Source of the DNA: Nocardia sp. NBC_01503
GTDB lineage: Bacteria > Actinomycetota > Actinomycetes > Mycobacteriales > Mycobacteriaceae
NCBI RefSeq assembly: GCF_036327755.1
Contig: NZ_CP109596.1
Location: forward strand, 1,426,001-1,490,000
Direction of reading: 5' to 3'
DNA: 64,000 bases
Shown here: piece by piece, positions 1 to 7,940 of the stretch
How the letters are laid out: every line of letters begins with the position of its first letter
How positions within the stretch are numbered: the stretch's first letter is position 1
Notes under the pieces: generated by a model
Database searches by the model: none
The model's input: only the letters and a program-made list of their open reading frames with translations
What the model was told of the DNA's origin: nothing
Position numbers and translations under genes: made by a program

Positions 1-611
1 TGTTCCTGGCGGTACTGGTCTCGGCCATCGCGAGCCTGCAGGCCACCTTCCTGCCCGCCGCCCGCGCCATGCTCGCCATGGGCACCTTCAAGGCACTGCC
101 CGAGCGGTTCGCCACGGTGCATCCGACCTATCAGGTGCCGCGTTTCAGCACCGCCGTCGCCGCCGTCGTAGCGGGTGCCTTCTACACGATCACCGCGCTG
201 CTGTCCGAGCATGTGCTGCTCGATACCATTGCCGCACTGGGCATCATGATCTGCTGGTACTACGGCATCACGGCTTTCGCGGCGGTCTGGTACTTCCGCG
301 AGCACTGGTTCTCCTCGGCCCGCGACTTCGTCTTCAAACTGCTGTTCCCGCTCTTGGGCGGCGCCATGCTGCTGGTGGTCTTCGTGATCTCGGTGCGGGA
401 GAGCCTCAAGCCCGAGGTCGGCAGTGGCGCTTCGATTTTCGGAATCGGTCTGGTGTTCTATCTGGGCTTCGGGATTCTGGCGCTGGGCGCGGTGCTGATG
501 CTGGTGCAGCGCTGGCGGCAGCCGGAGTACTTCCGCGGCCGGACACTGCCGAAGGCGATCTCCGGTGATCCCATGCCGGTGCCCGAGGCACCGCATTTGA
601 GCTCGCTGTAG
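1..611 (+). CDS. APC-family amino acid/polyamine permease, C-terminal part
   Basis: This is the 3' end of a transporter gene whose start lies before the window; the frame is open from base 3. The first visible stretch (FLPAARAMLAMGTFKALPER) matches the cytoplasmic loop of APC-superfamily permeases that ends in an R-x-Y/M-A-x-G-x-LP pattern. It is followed by about four hydrophobic segments and a polar C-terminal tail. The stop is 51 bases before a carbamoylputrescine amidase-like gene, and agmatine deiminase and putrescine oxidase follow. That context suggests an agmatine or putrescine importer, but the substrate is inferred from the neighbours only. Confidence 0.8.
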   Translation, partial: FLAVLVSAIASLQATFLPAARAMLAMGTFKALPERFATVHPTYQVPRFSTAVAAVVAGAFYTITALLSEHVLLDTIAALGIMICWYYGITAFAAVWYFREHWFSSARDFVFKLLFPLLGGAMLLVVFVISVRESLKPEVGSGASIFGIGLVFYLGFGILALGAVLMLVQRWRQPEYFRGRTLPKAISGDPMPVPEAPHLSSL

Positions 612-662
612 CGAATACCGCACTCCCCCAGTCAACTTCGAGAATCGAGAGCCGGAGTAGTC

Positions 663-1628
663 ATGAACGTCATCACCTGTTTCGAGCCGCCCGTCTCGCA
701 CGCGCGGGTCGATGCCCCGGTGCGCGAGCCGCTGCGCGTCGCGCTGGTGCAGCATCGCTGGCAGGCCGACGGCGAGGCCATGCGCGCCGAGGTGAACGAG
801 GGCATCGCCCGCGCCGCCGAACTGGGCGCGAAGGCGGTCTTCCTGCCCGAGGTGACCTTCAGCAAGTACCCGGCCTTCGAGCGCGGTGGCGCGAATCCCG
901 GTGCGGAGGCCGAGGATCCGGCCACCGGGCCCACCTTCACCTTCGCGGCCAAGGCGGCGATCGAGCACGGCGTCTTCGTGCACGCCTCGCTGTATGAGCA
1001 GGCCGATCAGGGCGACGGTCTGGGCTTCAATACCGCGATCCTGGTGTCCCCCACCGGTGAACTGGTCGGCCGTACCCGCAAATTGCACATCCCGGTGACC
1101 GAGGGCTATTACGAGGACACCTACTTCCGGGCGGGCCCGGCCACCGAGGAGGCGTACCGGCCGCACGGTCACGCCGATCTCGGTGATGTGCGCATCGGTA
1201 TGCCGACCTGCTGGGACGAATGGTTCCCGGAGGTCGCGCGGATGTACTCGCTCGCCGGGGCCGACATGATCGTCTATCCGACCGCCATCGGTTCCGAGCC
1301 CGGCCATCCGGAGTTCGACACCCAGCCGCTGTGGCAGCACGTGATCGTCGGCAATGGAATCACCGCGGGCACCTTCATGATCGTGCCCAACCGGTACGGC
1401 AATGAAGGCGAAATCACCTTCTACGGTTCGTCTTTCATCTCCGATCCGTACGGCCGGGTGCTGGTGCGGGCTCCGCGTGACGAGTCGGCGGTGCTGGTGG
1501 CGGATCTGGATCTGGATCAGCGCAAGGATTGGCTGACGCTCTTCCCGTTCCTGGCGACACGTCGCCCGGATACCTACGGCCGGTTGACCGAACCGGTCGA
1601 TCGCGAGCATCCGTTCGGGCGGGCGTGA
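663..1628 (+). CDS. aguB: carbon-nitrogen hydrolase, probable N-carbamoylputrescine amidase
   Basis: A nitrilase-superfamily amidase of 321 aa, expected to cleave N-carbamoylputrescine to putrescine, CO2 and ammonia in the cytoplasm. The catalytic triad is visible: Glu63 in FLPEVTFSKYP, Lys140 in GRTRKLHIP and Cys183 in PTCWDEWFPE. The stretch after the lysine (VTEGYYEDTYF) and the later YPTAIGSEPGHPEFD resemble AguB-type enzymes more than generic nitrilases. The TGA stop overlaps the ATG of the agmatine deiminase gene by one base, so the two are probably translationally coupled. Substrate assignment rests on family motifs plus this pairing; another omega-amidase activity remains possible. 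Confidence 0.8.
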   Translation: MNVITCFEPPVSHARVDAPVREPLRVALVQHRWQADGEAMRAEVNEGIARAAELGAKAVFLPEVTFSKYPAFERGGANPGAEAEDPATGPTFTFAAKAAIEHGVFVHASLYEQADQGDGLGFNTAILVSPTGELVGRTRKLHIPVTEGYYEDTYFRAGPATEEAYRPHGHADLGDVRIGMPTCWDEWFPEVARMYSLAGADMIVYPTAIGSEPGHPEFDTQPLWQHVIVGNGITAGTFMIVPNRYGNEGEITFYGSSFISDPYGRVLVRAPRDESAVLVADLDLDQRKDWLTLFPFLATRRPDTYGRLTEPVDREHPFGRA

Positions 1629-2707
1629 TGAGTGTCGGCGACGGAGCGGCTGTGGATCCCGGCCAAAAGCATGCCGGGATGACGGGGTGGCGGATGCCCG
1701 CCGAGCATGTGCCGCATCGCCGCACCTGGATGGCGTTCCCGCCCGCCGGTTCGGAGATCACCGCGACCCAGGACGCGACCAATGAGGCGCGGGCGGCGTG
1801 GACCGCGGTGGCGCACGCGGTGGCCGAATTCGAACCGGTGACCATGGTGGTCGACCCGGCCGACGTCCGCGATGCCAAGCGCATCCTGTCCGGTGCCGTC
1901 GATATCCTCGAAGCACCGCTGGATGACGCCTGGATGCGCGATATCGGACCGACCTTCGTGCGCGCCGCCGACGGCTCGGTCGCCGCGGTGGACTGGGTTT
2001 TCAATGGTTGGGGCCAACAGGATTGGGCCCGCTGGGATAGCGACAGCAAGATCGGCCGGGTGGTCGCCGAGGCGGCCGGGGTGCCGGTGATCGATTCACC
2101 GCTGGTGAACGAGGGCGGCGGCATCCAGGTCGATGGTGCGGGCACGGTCATCCTCACCGAGACCGTGCAATTGGATCCGTTCCGCAATCCGGGACTGACC
2201 AAGTCCGAGGTCGAGGCCGAACTGCGCCGCACCATCGGTATCGATACCGCGATCTGGCTACCACGCGGGTTGTGGCGGGATTCGCAGCGTTTCGGCACCC
2301 GCGGGCATGCCGATATCGTGGCCGCGCTGCCGTCACCGGGTGTGGTGCTGGTGCATGATCAGCGCGATCCGGAGCATCCCGATTACGAGCTGAGCCGCGC
2401 ACTCATGAAGCAGTTCGAGACCGAAATCTCCTGCACCGGAGAGCCTTTCGATGTTGTTCCGGTGCCCGCTCCGCGCACGCTGCGGGATGAGGAGGGTTTC
2501 GTGGACTTCAGCTACATCAATCACTACGTCTGCGATAACGCGGTCATTCTCTGCGGCTTCGACGATGCCAACGATGCCGAGGCCGCCGAGATCATGGCCC
2601 GGGTGTATCCCGGCCGCAGCATTGTGACGGTCGACGCGCGGGAGATCTTCGCGCGCGGCGGCGGTATCCACTGCATTACCCAGCACGAGCCGCTTCCGGC
2701 TCGCTGA
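1628..2707 (+). CDS. aguA: agmatine deiminase
   Basis: A peptidyl-arginine-deiminase-type enzyme of about 359 aa that would hydrolyse agmatine to N-carbamoylputrescine and ammonia, the substrate of the gene just upstream. Family motifs are the N-terminal PHRRTWMAFP, DDAWMRDIGPTF, VFNGWGQQ, LVNEGGGIQVDG and the C-terminal GGGIHCITQHEP holding the catalytic Cys349. The ATG at 1628 is chosen because it overlaps the preceding stop. Residues 9-19 are encoded by a palindromic repeat that recurs at 18702, so this stretch is probably an insertion; in-frame ATGs at 1678 and 1693 give a start closer to the conserved PAEHVPHRRTW. Confidence 0.9.
   Translation: MSVGDGAAVDPGQKHAGMTGWRMPAEHVPHRRTWMAFPPAGSEITATQDATNEARAAWTAVAHAVAEFEPVTMVVDPADVRDAKRILSGAVDILEAPLDDAWMRDIGPTFVRAADGSVAAVDWVFNGWGQQDWARWDSDSKIGRVVAEAAGVPVIDSPLVNEGGGIQVDGAGTVILTETVQLDPFRNPGLTKSEVEAELRRTIGIDTAIWLPRGLWRDSQRFGTRGHADIVAALPSPGVVLVHDQRDPEHPDYELSRALMKQFETEISCTGEPFDVVPVPAPRTLRDEEGFVDFSYINHYVCDNAVILCGFDDANDAEAAEIMARVYPGRSIVTVDAREIFARGGGIHCITQHEPLPAR
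1652..1684. repeat. 33-bp palindromic repeat, copy 1
   Basis: The arms ATCCCGGC and GCCGGGAT flank a short centre CAAAAGCAT. The same element, inverted and with one base changed, lies at 18702-18734 between two convergent genes. This copy sits inside the 5' end of the agmatine deiminase reading frame and adds residues reading DPGQKHAGMT. It looks like a REP- or MITE-like small dispersed element. Confidence 0.75.
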
Positions 2708-2875
2708 CCTGCGTACAGGTCATGGGCATGATCCGGCCCGTACACGCCGATCCGGCGAATGAGGGGCGGGCCGGTTCACCGAATAGGCGCGAGCATGATC
2801 GTGACCGCGCGCACATACTGAAATAGCAACCTTCGGGTTATCCGAAGATTTCCGAATTATCGGTAAGGAGCTCTC

Positions 2876-4240
2876 GTGGCTGTCATCACTCGTGACGTCG
2901 TGATCGTGGGTGCTGGACCGTCCGGCCTGACCGCCGCCGCGGAACTGCGCAAGTCCGGCCTGTCGGTGGCGGTGCTGGAGGCCCGTGATCGGGTCGGCGG
3001 CCGCACCTGGACCGGCGAGTTCGACGGGGCCATGATCGAGGTCGGCGGCCAGTGGCTGTCCCCGCACCACACGGCCGCGCTCGCGCTGGTCGAAGAGCTC
3101 GGACTGTCGACCTTCTCCCGCTACCGCGACGGCGAATCGGTATACCTGGCCGCGGACGGCACCCGGCAGCAGTTCACCGGTGATGTCTTCCCCGCCCCCG
3201 CCGAGACCGCCGCCGAGATCGACCGCCTCATCGCGCTGCTGGATACGCTCGCGGCCGAGGTCGGCGCGGAGGCCCCCTGGACGCATCCGCAAGCGGCGGA
3301 ACTGGATTCGATTCCATTCAGCATCTGGCTGGAGCGCCAGTCCGATAACGAGTACGCGCGTGAGACCGTCTCGTTCTTCGTCGCGGGCGCCATGCTGACC
3401 AAGCCAGCGCACACCTTCTCCACCCTGCAGGCGCTGCATATGGCCGCCGCGCAGGGCTCCTACACCGCGCTCGCCACCGATACCTTCATGCTCGACAAGC
3501 GCGTTATCGGTGGTATGCAACAGGTTTCGCAGCGCCTGGCCGCCTCGCTGGGTGCCGATGTGCACCTGAACGCGCCGGTGCGCAAGATCCAGTGGTCCGA
3601 TGCGGGCGTGACCGTCCTCGCCGATGGCGATCTCGAGGTGCGCGCGGGTCGTGTGGTGCTGGCCGTACCGCCGAACCTGTACGCGGGCATCAGCTTCGAT
3701 CCGCCGCTGCCGCGCCGCCGCCATCAGATGTACCAGCACATGTCCTTCGGTTTCGTGGTCAAGGTGCACGCGGTGTACGAGACCCCGTTCTGGCGTGAAA
3801 AGGGCCTGTCCGGAACCGGTTTCAGCGATACCGACATGGTCTCGGAGGTCTACGACAACACCAATCACGGTGTGGACAACGGCGCGATGGTCGGCTTCAT
3901 CGCCCACGAGCAGGCCGATGCCTACTTCGCGATGGGCCCGGATGAGCGCAAGCGGGCCGCCCTGGACTGCCTGGTCCGCTACCTCGGTCCGGAGGCCGCC
4001 GACCCGGTGGTCTACTACGAATCCGACTGGGGCACCGAGGAATGGACGCGCGGCGCGTACGGCGTCAGCTTCGACCTCGGCGGTATGACCCGCTACGGCC
4101 ACGATCACCGCGATCCGGTCGGTCCGATGCACTTCGCCTGTTCGGATCTGGCGGGCCACGGCTTCCAGCACGTGGACGGCGCGGTCCGGATGGGCCAGCG
4201 GGTAGCCGCCGCGATCGTGGCGCAGCGCAGTCTGGTCTGA
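2876..4240 (+). CDS. puo: flavin monoamine oxidase, probable putrescine oxidase
   Basis: A 454-aa FAD amine oxidase that would oxidise putrescine to 4-aminobutanal with release of H2O2 and ammonia. The N-terminal dinucleotide-binding motif VIVGAGPSGLTAAAEL (about residues 9-24) is followed by EARDRVGGRTWTGEFDG and GGQWLSPHH, typical of the monoamine oxidase family. The C-terminal FAD motif includes DLAGHGFQHVDGAVRMGQRVA. The GTG start at 2876 has AAGGAG about 7 bases upstream. The length matches actinobacterial putrescine oxidases, and the upstream agmatine-to-putrescine enzymes make putrescine the most likely substrate. A gap of 168 bases from aguA leaves room for its own promoter. Confidence 0.87.
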   Translation: MAVITRDVVIVGAGPSGLTAAAELRKSGLSVAVLEARDRVGGRTWTGEFDGAMIEVGGQWLSPHHTAALALVEELGLSTFSRYRDGESVYLAADGTRQQFTGDVFPAPAETAAEIDRLIALLDTLAAEVGAEAPWTHPQAAELDSIPFSIWLERQSDNEYARETVSFFVAGAMLTKPAHTFSTLQALHMAAAQGSYTALATDTFMLDKRVIGGMQQVSQRLAASLGADVHLNAPVRKIQWSDAGVTVLADGDLEVRAGRVVLAVPPNLYAGISFDPPLPRRRHQMYQHMSFGFVVKVHAVYETPFWREKGLSGTGFSDTDMVSEVYDNTNHGVDNGAMVGFIAHEQADAYFAMGPDERKRAALDCLVRYLGPEAADPVVYYESDWGTEEWTRGAYGVSFDLGGMTRYGHDHRDPVGPMHFACSDLAGHGFQHVDGAVRMGQRVAAAIVAQRSLV

Positions 4241-4353
4241 CAGCACGACTGCCCGGCGCGCAGGGGCAGCGCGAAGCCCACGGCGGCACAGCGCGATCGA
4301 TACCGGTCGCCCTCATAGCCGAACTGCCCCAGTCGAATTAAGCCACCGGATGC

Positions 4354-4380
4354 GGTCCGGGCCGCCCTCGGGCCCGGACC
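4354..4380. terminator. hairpin terminator between convergent genes
   Basis: Perfect 10-bp arms (GGTCCGGGCC and GGCCCGGACC) around a 7-base loop, between the end of the amine oxidase gene and the end of the converging DUF4254 gene. It has no clear U-tract, as is usual in high-GC actinobacteria, and could serve both directions. Confidence 0.7.
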
Positions 4381-4392
4381 ACCGGTGCGCGC

Positions 4393-4932
4393 CTACCAGG
4401 CCGGCAGTCGCCGCCGCCCGGCGAGCACATCTCGCACGAGATCGTCGTAGGCATCGGACAATTCGGCTAGATGGTGCCAAGCGCCGTGCAGCATCTCGTC
4501 ATTGGCGTCGAGGGTCATCAGCGCGTGGTGCGCGCGGACGGACGCCTCCGCCAACCGATCGATGACCGACCCGACGGTTTCGGTGTGCAGGGTCGCGCCC
4601 AGGCGATGCTGGGGAACCGACCGCACGATCCAGTCGTCAATGGCCATCACCAATTCGATTCGGCGACGCTTGTTTTCGATTATGGCGGTGGGGTCGGTCT
4701 CGGCCCCGGTACCGCCACGGCCCACTATGCGCCGCTCGTGCAGCACCGCGAGATCATGGGCGAACCACAGCAGGGGTCCGCCGATCACACGGTGACCGCG
4801 GCAGGCGCGCAAAAGTAGGTCGGAGGTCGGCAATAGGCCGTGCGTCAGGGCATGCGCGTCCATGTCCGCGTACTGATCGGACATGTCGGGCAAAGCCACA
4901 ACGACCGTATTTGATGTCTCCGAACCTGCCAC
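4393..4932 (-). CDS. DUF4254 domain-containing protein
   Basis: A 179-aa soluble protein. Segments such as LLPTSDLLLRACRGHRVIGG, FAHDLAVLHERR and LGATLHTETVGSVIDRLAE match the DUF4254 family that is abundant in Nocardia genomes. No catalytic motif is obvious and the function is unknown. It is a single gene, divergent from the GntR regulator, with a recognisable promoter in the shared intergenic region. The regulator could therefore control it, although nothing in the sequence proves this. Confidence 0.75.
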   Translation of the reverse strand: MAGSETSNTVVVALPDMSDQYADMDAHALTHGLLPTSDLLLRACRGHRVIGGPLLWFAHDLAVLHERRIVGRGGTGAETDPTAIIENKRRRIELVMAIDDWIVRSVPQHRLGATLHTETVGSVIDRLAEASVRAHHALMTLDANDEMLHGAWHHLAELSDAYDDLVRDVLAGRRRLPAW

Positions 4933-4980
4933 GTTGCCTCGCGTTCATCGTCGAACAACACCGCATTCAGGACGTTCATT

Positions 4981-5008
4981 ACAATAAACCTCAGAATGTG
5001 CCTGTCAA
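4981..5008 (-). promoter_or_regulatory. candidate promoter of the DUF4254 gene
   Basis: On the minus strand a perfect -35 hexamer TTGACA (5008-5003) is followed after 16 bases by TATTGT (4986-4981). The ATG at 4932 lies about 48 bases beyond. The region is locally AT-rich compared with its surroundings. Confidence 0.45.
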
Positions 5009-5074
5009 GCCTTACACGGCGATTCGGCACCCGGAGTAGACTTCGGGGCCTTGAAGCAACAACCGAGGAGCGAG

Positions 5075-5914
5075 ATGGCGGACGGTCCGAGATACCAACG
5101 GATCGCAGACCTCCTCCGCGAGGAGATCCGCGCTGGCAAGTGGAGGCCGGGCGATCGACTACCCAGCCATAACGAGCTGGCGGACCAGATGCAGGTCTCG
5201 ATCACCACCGCTCGCAACGCGATTCAGCTCCTGGTTGCCGAAAATTTGGTGTACACAGCAACTTCCAGGGGCACGATAGTGCGCAGCCAGGAGGTGCTGG
5301 AATCGGTTGTCACCAACCATATTCGGCCCGACCGTCCGCGTGCGGTGAACGATATCTTCGTGGAGATCGCGCGGGCCGCGGGTCGTGAGCCGTCCAAGCA
5401 GTTCAGCGCACGGATGGAACCGGCCAGTCCGGAAGTCGCGCATTGGCTTGGGGTGCAACGGGATTCGTGGGTGGTGTCCCGCACGGTCATGCAGTATCTG
5501 GACAACGAGCCGTGGTCGTGGGAGGTGAGCTTCTATCCGCGCGATCTCGCCGAGGCCACCGGAATCGACCATCCGTATGACATCCCGGAGGGTACGACAC
5601 GCCGACTCGCCGAGCGTGGTTTCGCCGAAACCGCGCATCGGGATACCGTCGTCGCGCGCCCGGCCACCGCTGAGGAGGCCGCCGTGCTCGGCGTCGGTCC
5701 AGGCACCATCCTGCTGGATCACCTGCGCATAGGCGCGAACCACGAACGCATCACACGCGTTACCCGCCATCGTTCCACGGCGGCCCGCAACCGCCTGGCT
5801 TACGAGTTGGGCGACGACCCAGGTACGGACATCATTCGCAAAACACTCGGCGCCCCACCGCCTCCCGCCAACTCACACTCCTTCGAGAGCTCGCTGCTAC
5901 CCGGCTCGCCATGA
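5075..5914 (+). CDS. GntR-family transcriptional regulator with UTRA domain
   Basis: A 279-aa DNA-binding regulator. The N-terminal winged helix reads RYQRIADLLREEI, WRPGDRLPSHNELADQMQVS and TTARNAIQLLVAENLV, the classic GntR pattern. The C-terminal half (about residues 95-240) looks like a UTRA ligand-binding fold, with motifs such as RTVMQYLDNEPWSWEVSFYP. The ATG at 5075 is preferred over a TTG eight codons upstream because GAGGAG lies 4 bases before it. The last four bases overlap the GNAT gene (ATGA), so the two form one operon. The ligand is unknown. Confidence 0.85.
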   Translation: MADGPRYQRIADLLREEIRAGKWRPGDRLPSHNELADQMQVSITTARNAIQLLVAENLVYTATSRGTIVRSQEVLESVVTNHIRPDRPRAVNDIFVEIARAAGREPSKQFSARMEPASPEVAHWLGVQRDSWVVSRTVMQYLDNEPWSWEVSFYPRDLAEATGIDHPYDIPEGTTRRLAERGFAETAHRDTVVARPATAEEAAVLGVGPGTILLDHLRIGANHERITRVTRHRSTAARNRLAYELGDDPGTDIIRKTLGAPPPPANSHSFESSLLPGSP

Positions 5915-6495
5915 CCCCGCATCTACGCCCGGCCCGGCCCACCGACATAGGAACCATCACCCGGTTCCGGCTCCAACGCACCAGCTGGCTCGCAGCCCGC
6001 GGTAGCGATCAGTGGACCCGGGCCGGACGTGGCCTGCCCATCGAGACCTTCGTCCGATCGGTGGCCCGCGCCATCGACAACGGCGAAACGTGGATGGCCG
6101 AGATCGATGGTGAGCCCGCCGGAACCATCACCGTGAACGACCGCGCCGATGACGGCCTGTGGTCCCCCGGCGAGATCGCCGAAGCGGTCATCGTCCACTA
6201 CATGATCGTGGACCTCCGCTTCGCCGGTCACCGCATCGGCCACGCCCTCCTCGAACACGCGGCACACCTTGCCGCCCAAAGCAATCGGGACTGGGTCCGG
6301 CTCGACGCCTGGACCACCAACGAGGGCCTGCACAACTACTACGTCCGGGCCGGCTTCCGCCAGGCCCGCTTCGCCGGCCCCGAGGCCACCGGCCCGTCGG
6401 GTGCGCTCTTCGAACGTCCCACCGCCAGCTGGGTTTCCACCCGCGGACTCCCCGATCCCCTCCCCCTCGCGGCCCCGCGACTGCACGCGGGCTAG
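5911..6495 (+). CDS. GNAT-family N-acetyltransferase
   Basis: A 194-aa acetyltransferase. It starts with the usual LRPARPTDIGTITRF, has the beta-4 segment AVIVHYMIVDLRFAGHRIGH with the R/Q-x-x-G-x-G/A-like acetyl-CoA loop, and ends with WTTNEGLHNYYVRAGFRQAR. The gene overlaps the upstream GntR gene by 4 bp. In this common regulator-acetyltransferase pair the enzyme often modifies a small molecule or antibiotic, but no substrate can be read from the sequence. Its TAG stop shares the tetramer CTAG with the stop of the converging EccCb-like gene. Confidence 0.85.
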   Translation: MTPHLRPARPTDIGTITRFRLQRTSWLAARGSDQWTRAGRGLPIETFVRSVARAIDNGETWMAEIDGEPAGTITVNDRADDGLWSPGEIAEAVIVHYMIVDLRFAGHRIGHALLEHAAHLAAQSNRDWVRLDAWTTNEGLHNYYVRAGFRQARFAGPEATGPSGALFERPTASWVSTRGLPDPLPLAAPRLHAG

Positions 6496-7940
6496 GCAGC
6501 CACCTGAATCAGGTCCGGACCGCCGGTGCGAGTGATGAGACTGCCGCGCCCCGGCGGCAGGAATCTGGGACGGACACCCGCGATGAATCGGCCTTCGTCG
6601 CGGGAGCCGGACATGAGCAGGGCGGCCGCGCCCTGGGCGCGCAGGTCCGCCAGCACGGGGTCGGCGTCGAAGGCGAGGTATGCGCCGGATACGGGGCGGG
6701 CGAGGATCAGGTGGAACCCGAGATGCTCTGCCTGCGACAGCAACTCGATGAGCGGGGTGAGCGGGTTCGCGGAGCCCGCGCGGGTTACTCGCTCATAGTC
6801 GTCGACGAGTAGATAGATCTCCGGGCCGGTCCACCAGTCCCGTTCCCGAATCTGTCGCGGGGTGAGATCGGGGTCGGGCAGGCGCTCGGCCAGATGGTCG
6901 GCCAGATCCTGGACCAGGGTCACGCTGGATTCGTGCACGGTCGCGTATCCGGCCAGATAATCATCCGGGACGGCACCCAGCAGGGTCCGGCAGGGGTCGA
7001 TGGCGAGGATGCGTGCCCGGCGCGGTGTGGAGCTCTCGGTGATGCCGCGAATCAGACTGCGCAGCAGTGTGGTCTTCCCGCACTCCCTCTCACCGAACAC
7101 CATCAAATGCGGGTCTTCGTCGAAATCCATTGTCCACGGCTGCAATTCGAATTCAGAGACTCCGAGCACGACCCGGGTGGGGCCCTGCTCGATACCGGCC
7201 GCCGCGGCCTGTACCAGCACCTGCTCTCGGGTGAGATCGGTTGGCAGCACCGGAATTTCGGGTGCGCGATAGTCACTGCCCGCATGCGATACGACAGCGG
7301 CGAGCAGCGGCTCGACCGTGACAGGCCGACGGATGCCCCGAGCGGCGGGATCCTCCGGCCACAGATCGATCCGGGTCCGGATCGACTCCCGTAGCGAGGG
7401 GCGGACCTGGGACCATTTGGAGGCCGTCAGGATGAGGTGGATGCCATACGAAAGCCCCTCCCCCGCCAGCTCATTGACGATGTGCTCGAGTTCGCTGTGC
7501 TCCTCGGTCAGCACCAGCCAGTGGTCCACCACGAGGAAGACATCACCGAACCCGTCGCGCAGCACCGGATCACCGATCGCACCCGCCGTTCGGACGTTGT
7601 GCTGCCACTCCCGGAATTCGGCGATATCCCGGATACCCAACCGGGCGAAGTTCTCCCGGCGCCGGCGCAGTAGCGCGGCGAGTTCGAAGACTATGCGGCG
7701 CACCCGTTCATCGTCCCGCCCGTGCGCGATCGAGCCCACATGCGGCAGTACGGCGAGCTCGGCCAGGCGGCGTCCGAAGTCGAGGCAGTAGAACTGCGCC
7801 TGTTCGGGCGTGTGCACGGCCGTGATCGCGGTGATCAGATCGCGCAGCGCGGTGTACTGGTCGGCGTCCGCGCCACCGACCAGCATCGCGTTTCCTCCCG
7901 CACCCGAGAGGTCGAGCCGCAGCGCCTGACCGCCGGGCAA
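6492..7940 (-). CDS. EccCb-like ATPase ORF, same frame as eccC after one stop codon
   Basis: A 482-aa FtsK/SpoIIIE-type protein colinear with the second and third ATPase domains of the adjacent EccC. Its TTG start at 7940 directly follows the TAA of eccC in the same reading frame, with no intergenic space. The first domain has lost its Walker A: the aligned stretch reads GGADADQYTALR where EccC has GGKLAGKSTALR. The second domain keeps GERECGKTTLLR and Walker B YLLVDDYE. The end (RFLPPGRGSLITRTGG) parallels the EccC end. It could be made by stop readthrough, by reinitiation as a separate EccCb-like protein, or be a relic of a tandem duplication. The length and openness of the frame argue against simple decay. 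Confidence 0.8.
   Translation of the reverse strand: MPGGQALRLDLSGAGGNAMLVGGADADQYTALRDLITAITAVHTPEQAQFYCLDFGRRLAELAVLPHVGSIAHGRDDERVRRIVFELAALLRRRRENFARLGIRDIAEFREWQHNVRTAGAIGDPVLRDGFGDVFLVVDHWLVLTEEHSELEHIVNELAGEGLSYGIHLILTASKWSQVRPSLRESIRTRIDLWPEDPAARGIRRPVTVEPLLAAVVSHAGSDYRAPEIPVLPTDLTREQVLVQAAAAGIEQGPTRVVLGVSEFELQPWTMDFDEDPHLMVFGERECGKTTLLRSLIRGITESSTPRRARILAIDPCRTLLGAVPDDYLAGYATVHESSVTLVQDLADHLAERLPDPDLTPRQIRERDWWTGPEIYLLVDDYERVTRAGSANPLTPLIELLSQAEHLGFHLILARPVSGAYLAFDADPVLADLRAQGAAALLMSGSRDEGRFIAGVRPRFLPPGRGSLITRTGGPDLIQVAA

Noticed and set aside
2720..4246. 508-aa minus-strand frame opposite the amine oxidase gene
   Set aside because: It is a high-GC shadow with His/Arg-rich, family-less translation; the plus strand encodes a complete flavin oxidase with a ribosome site.
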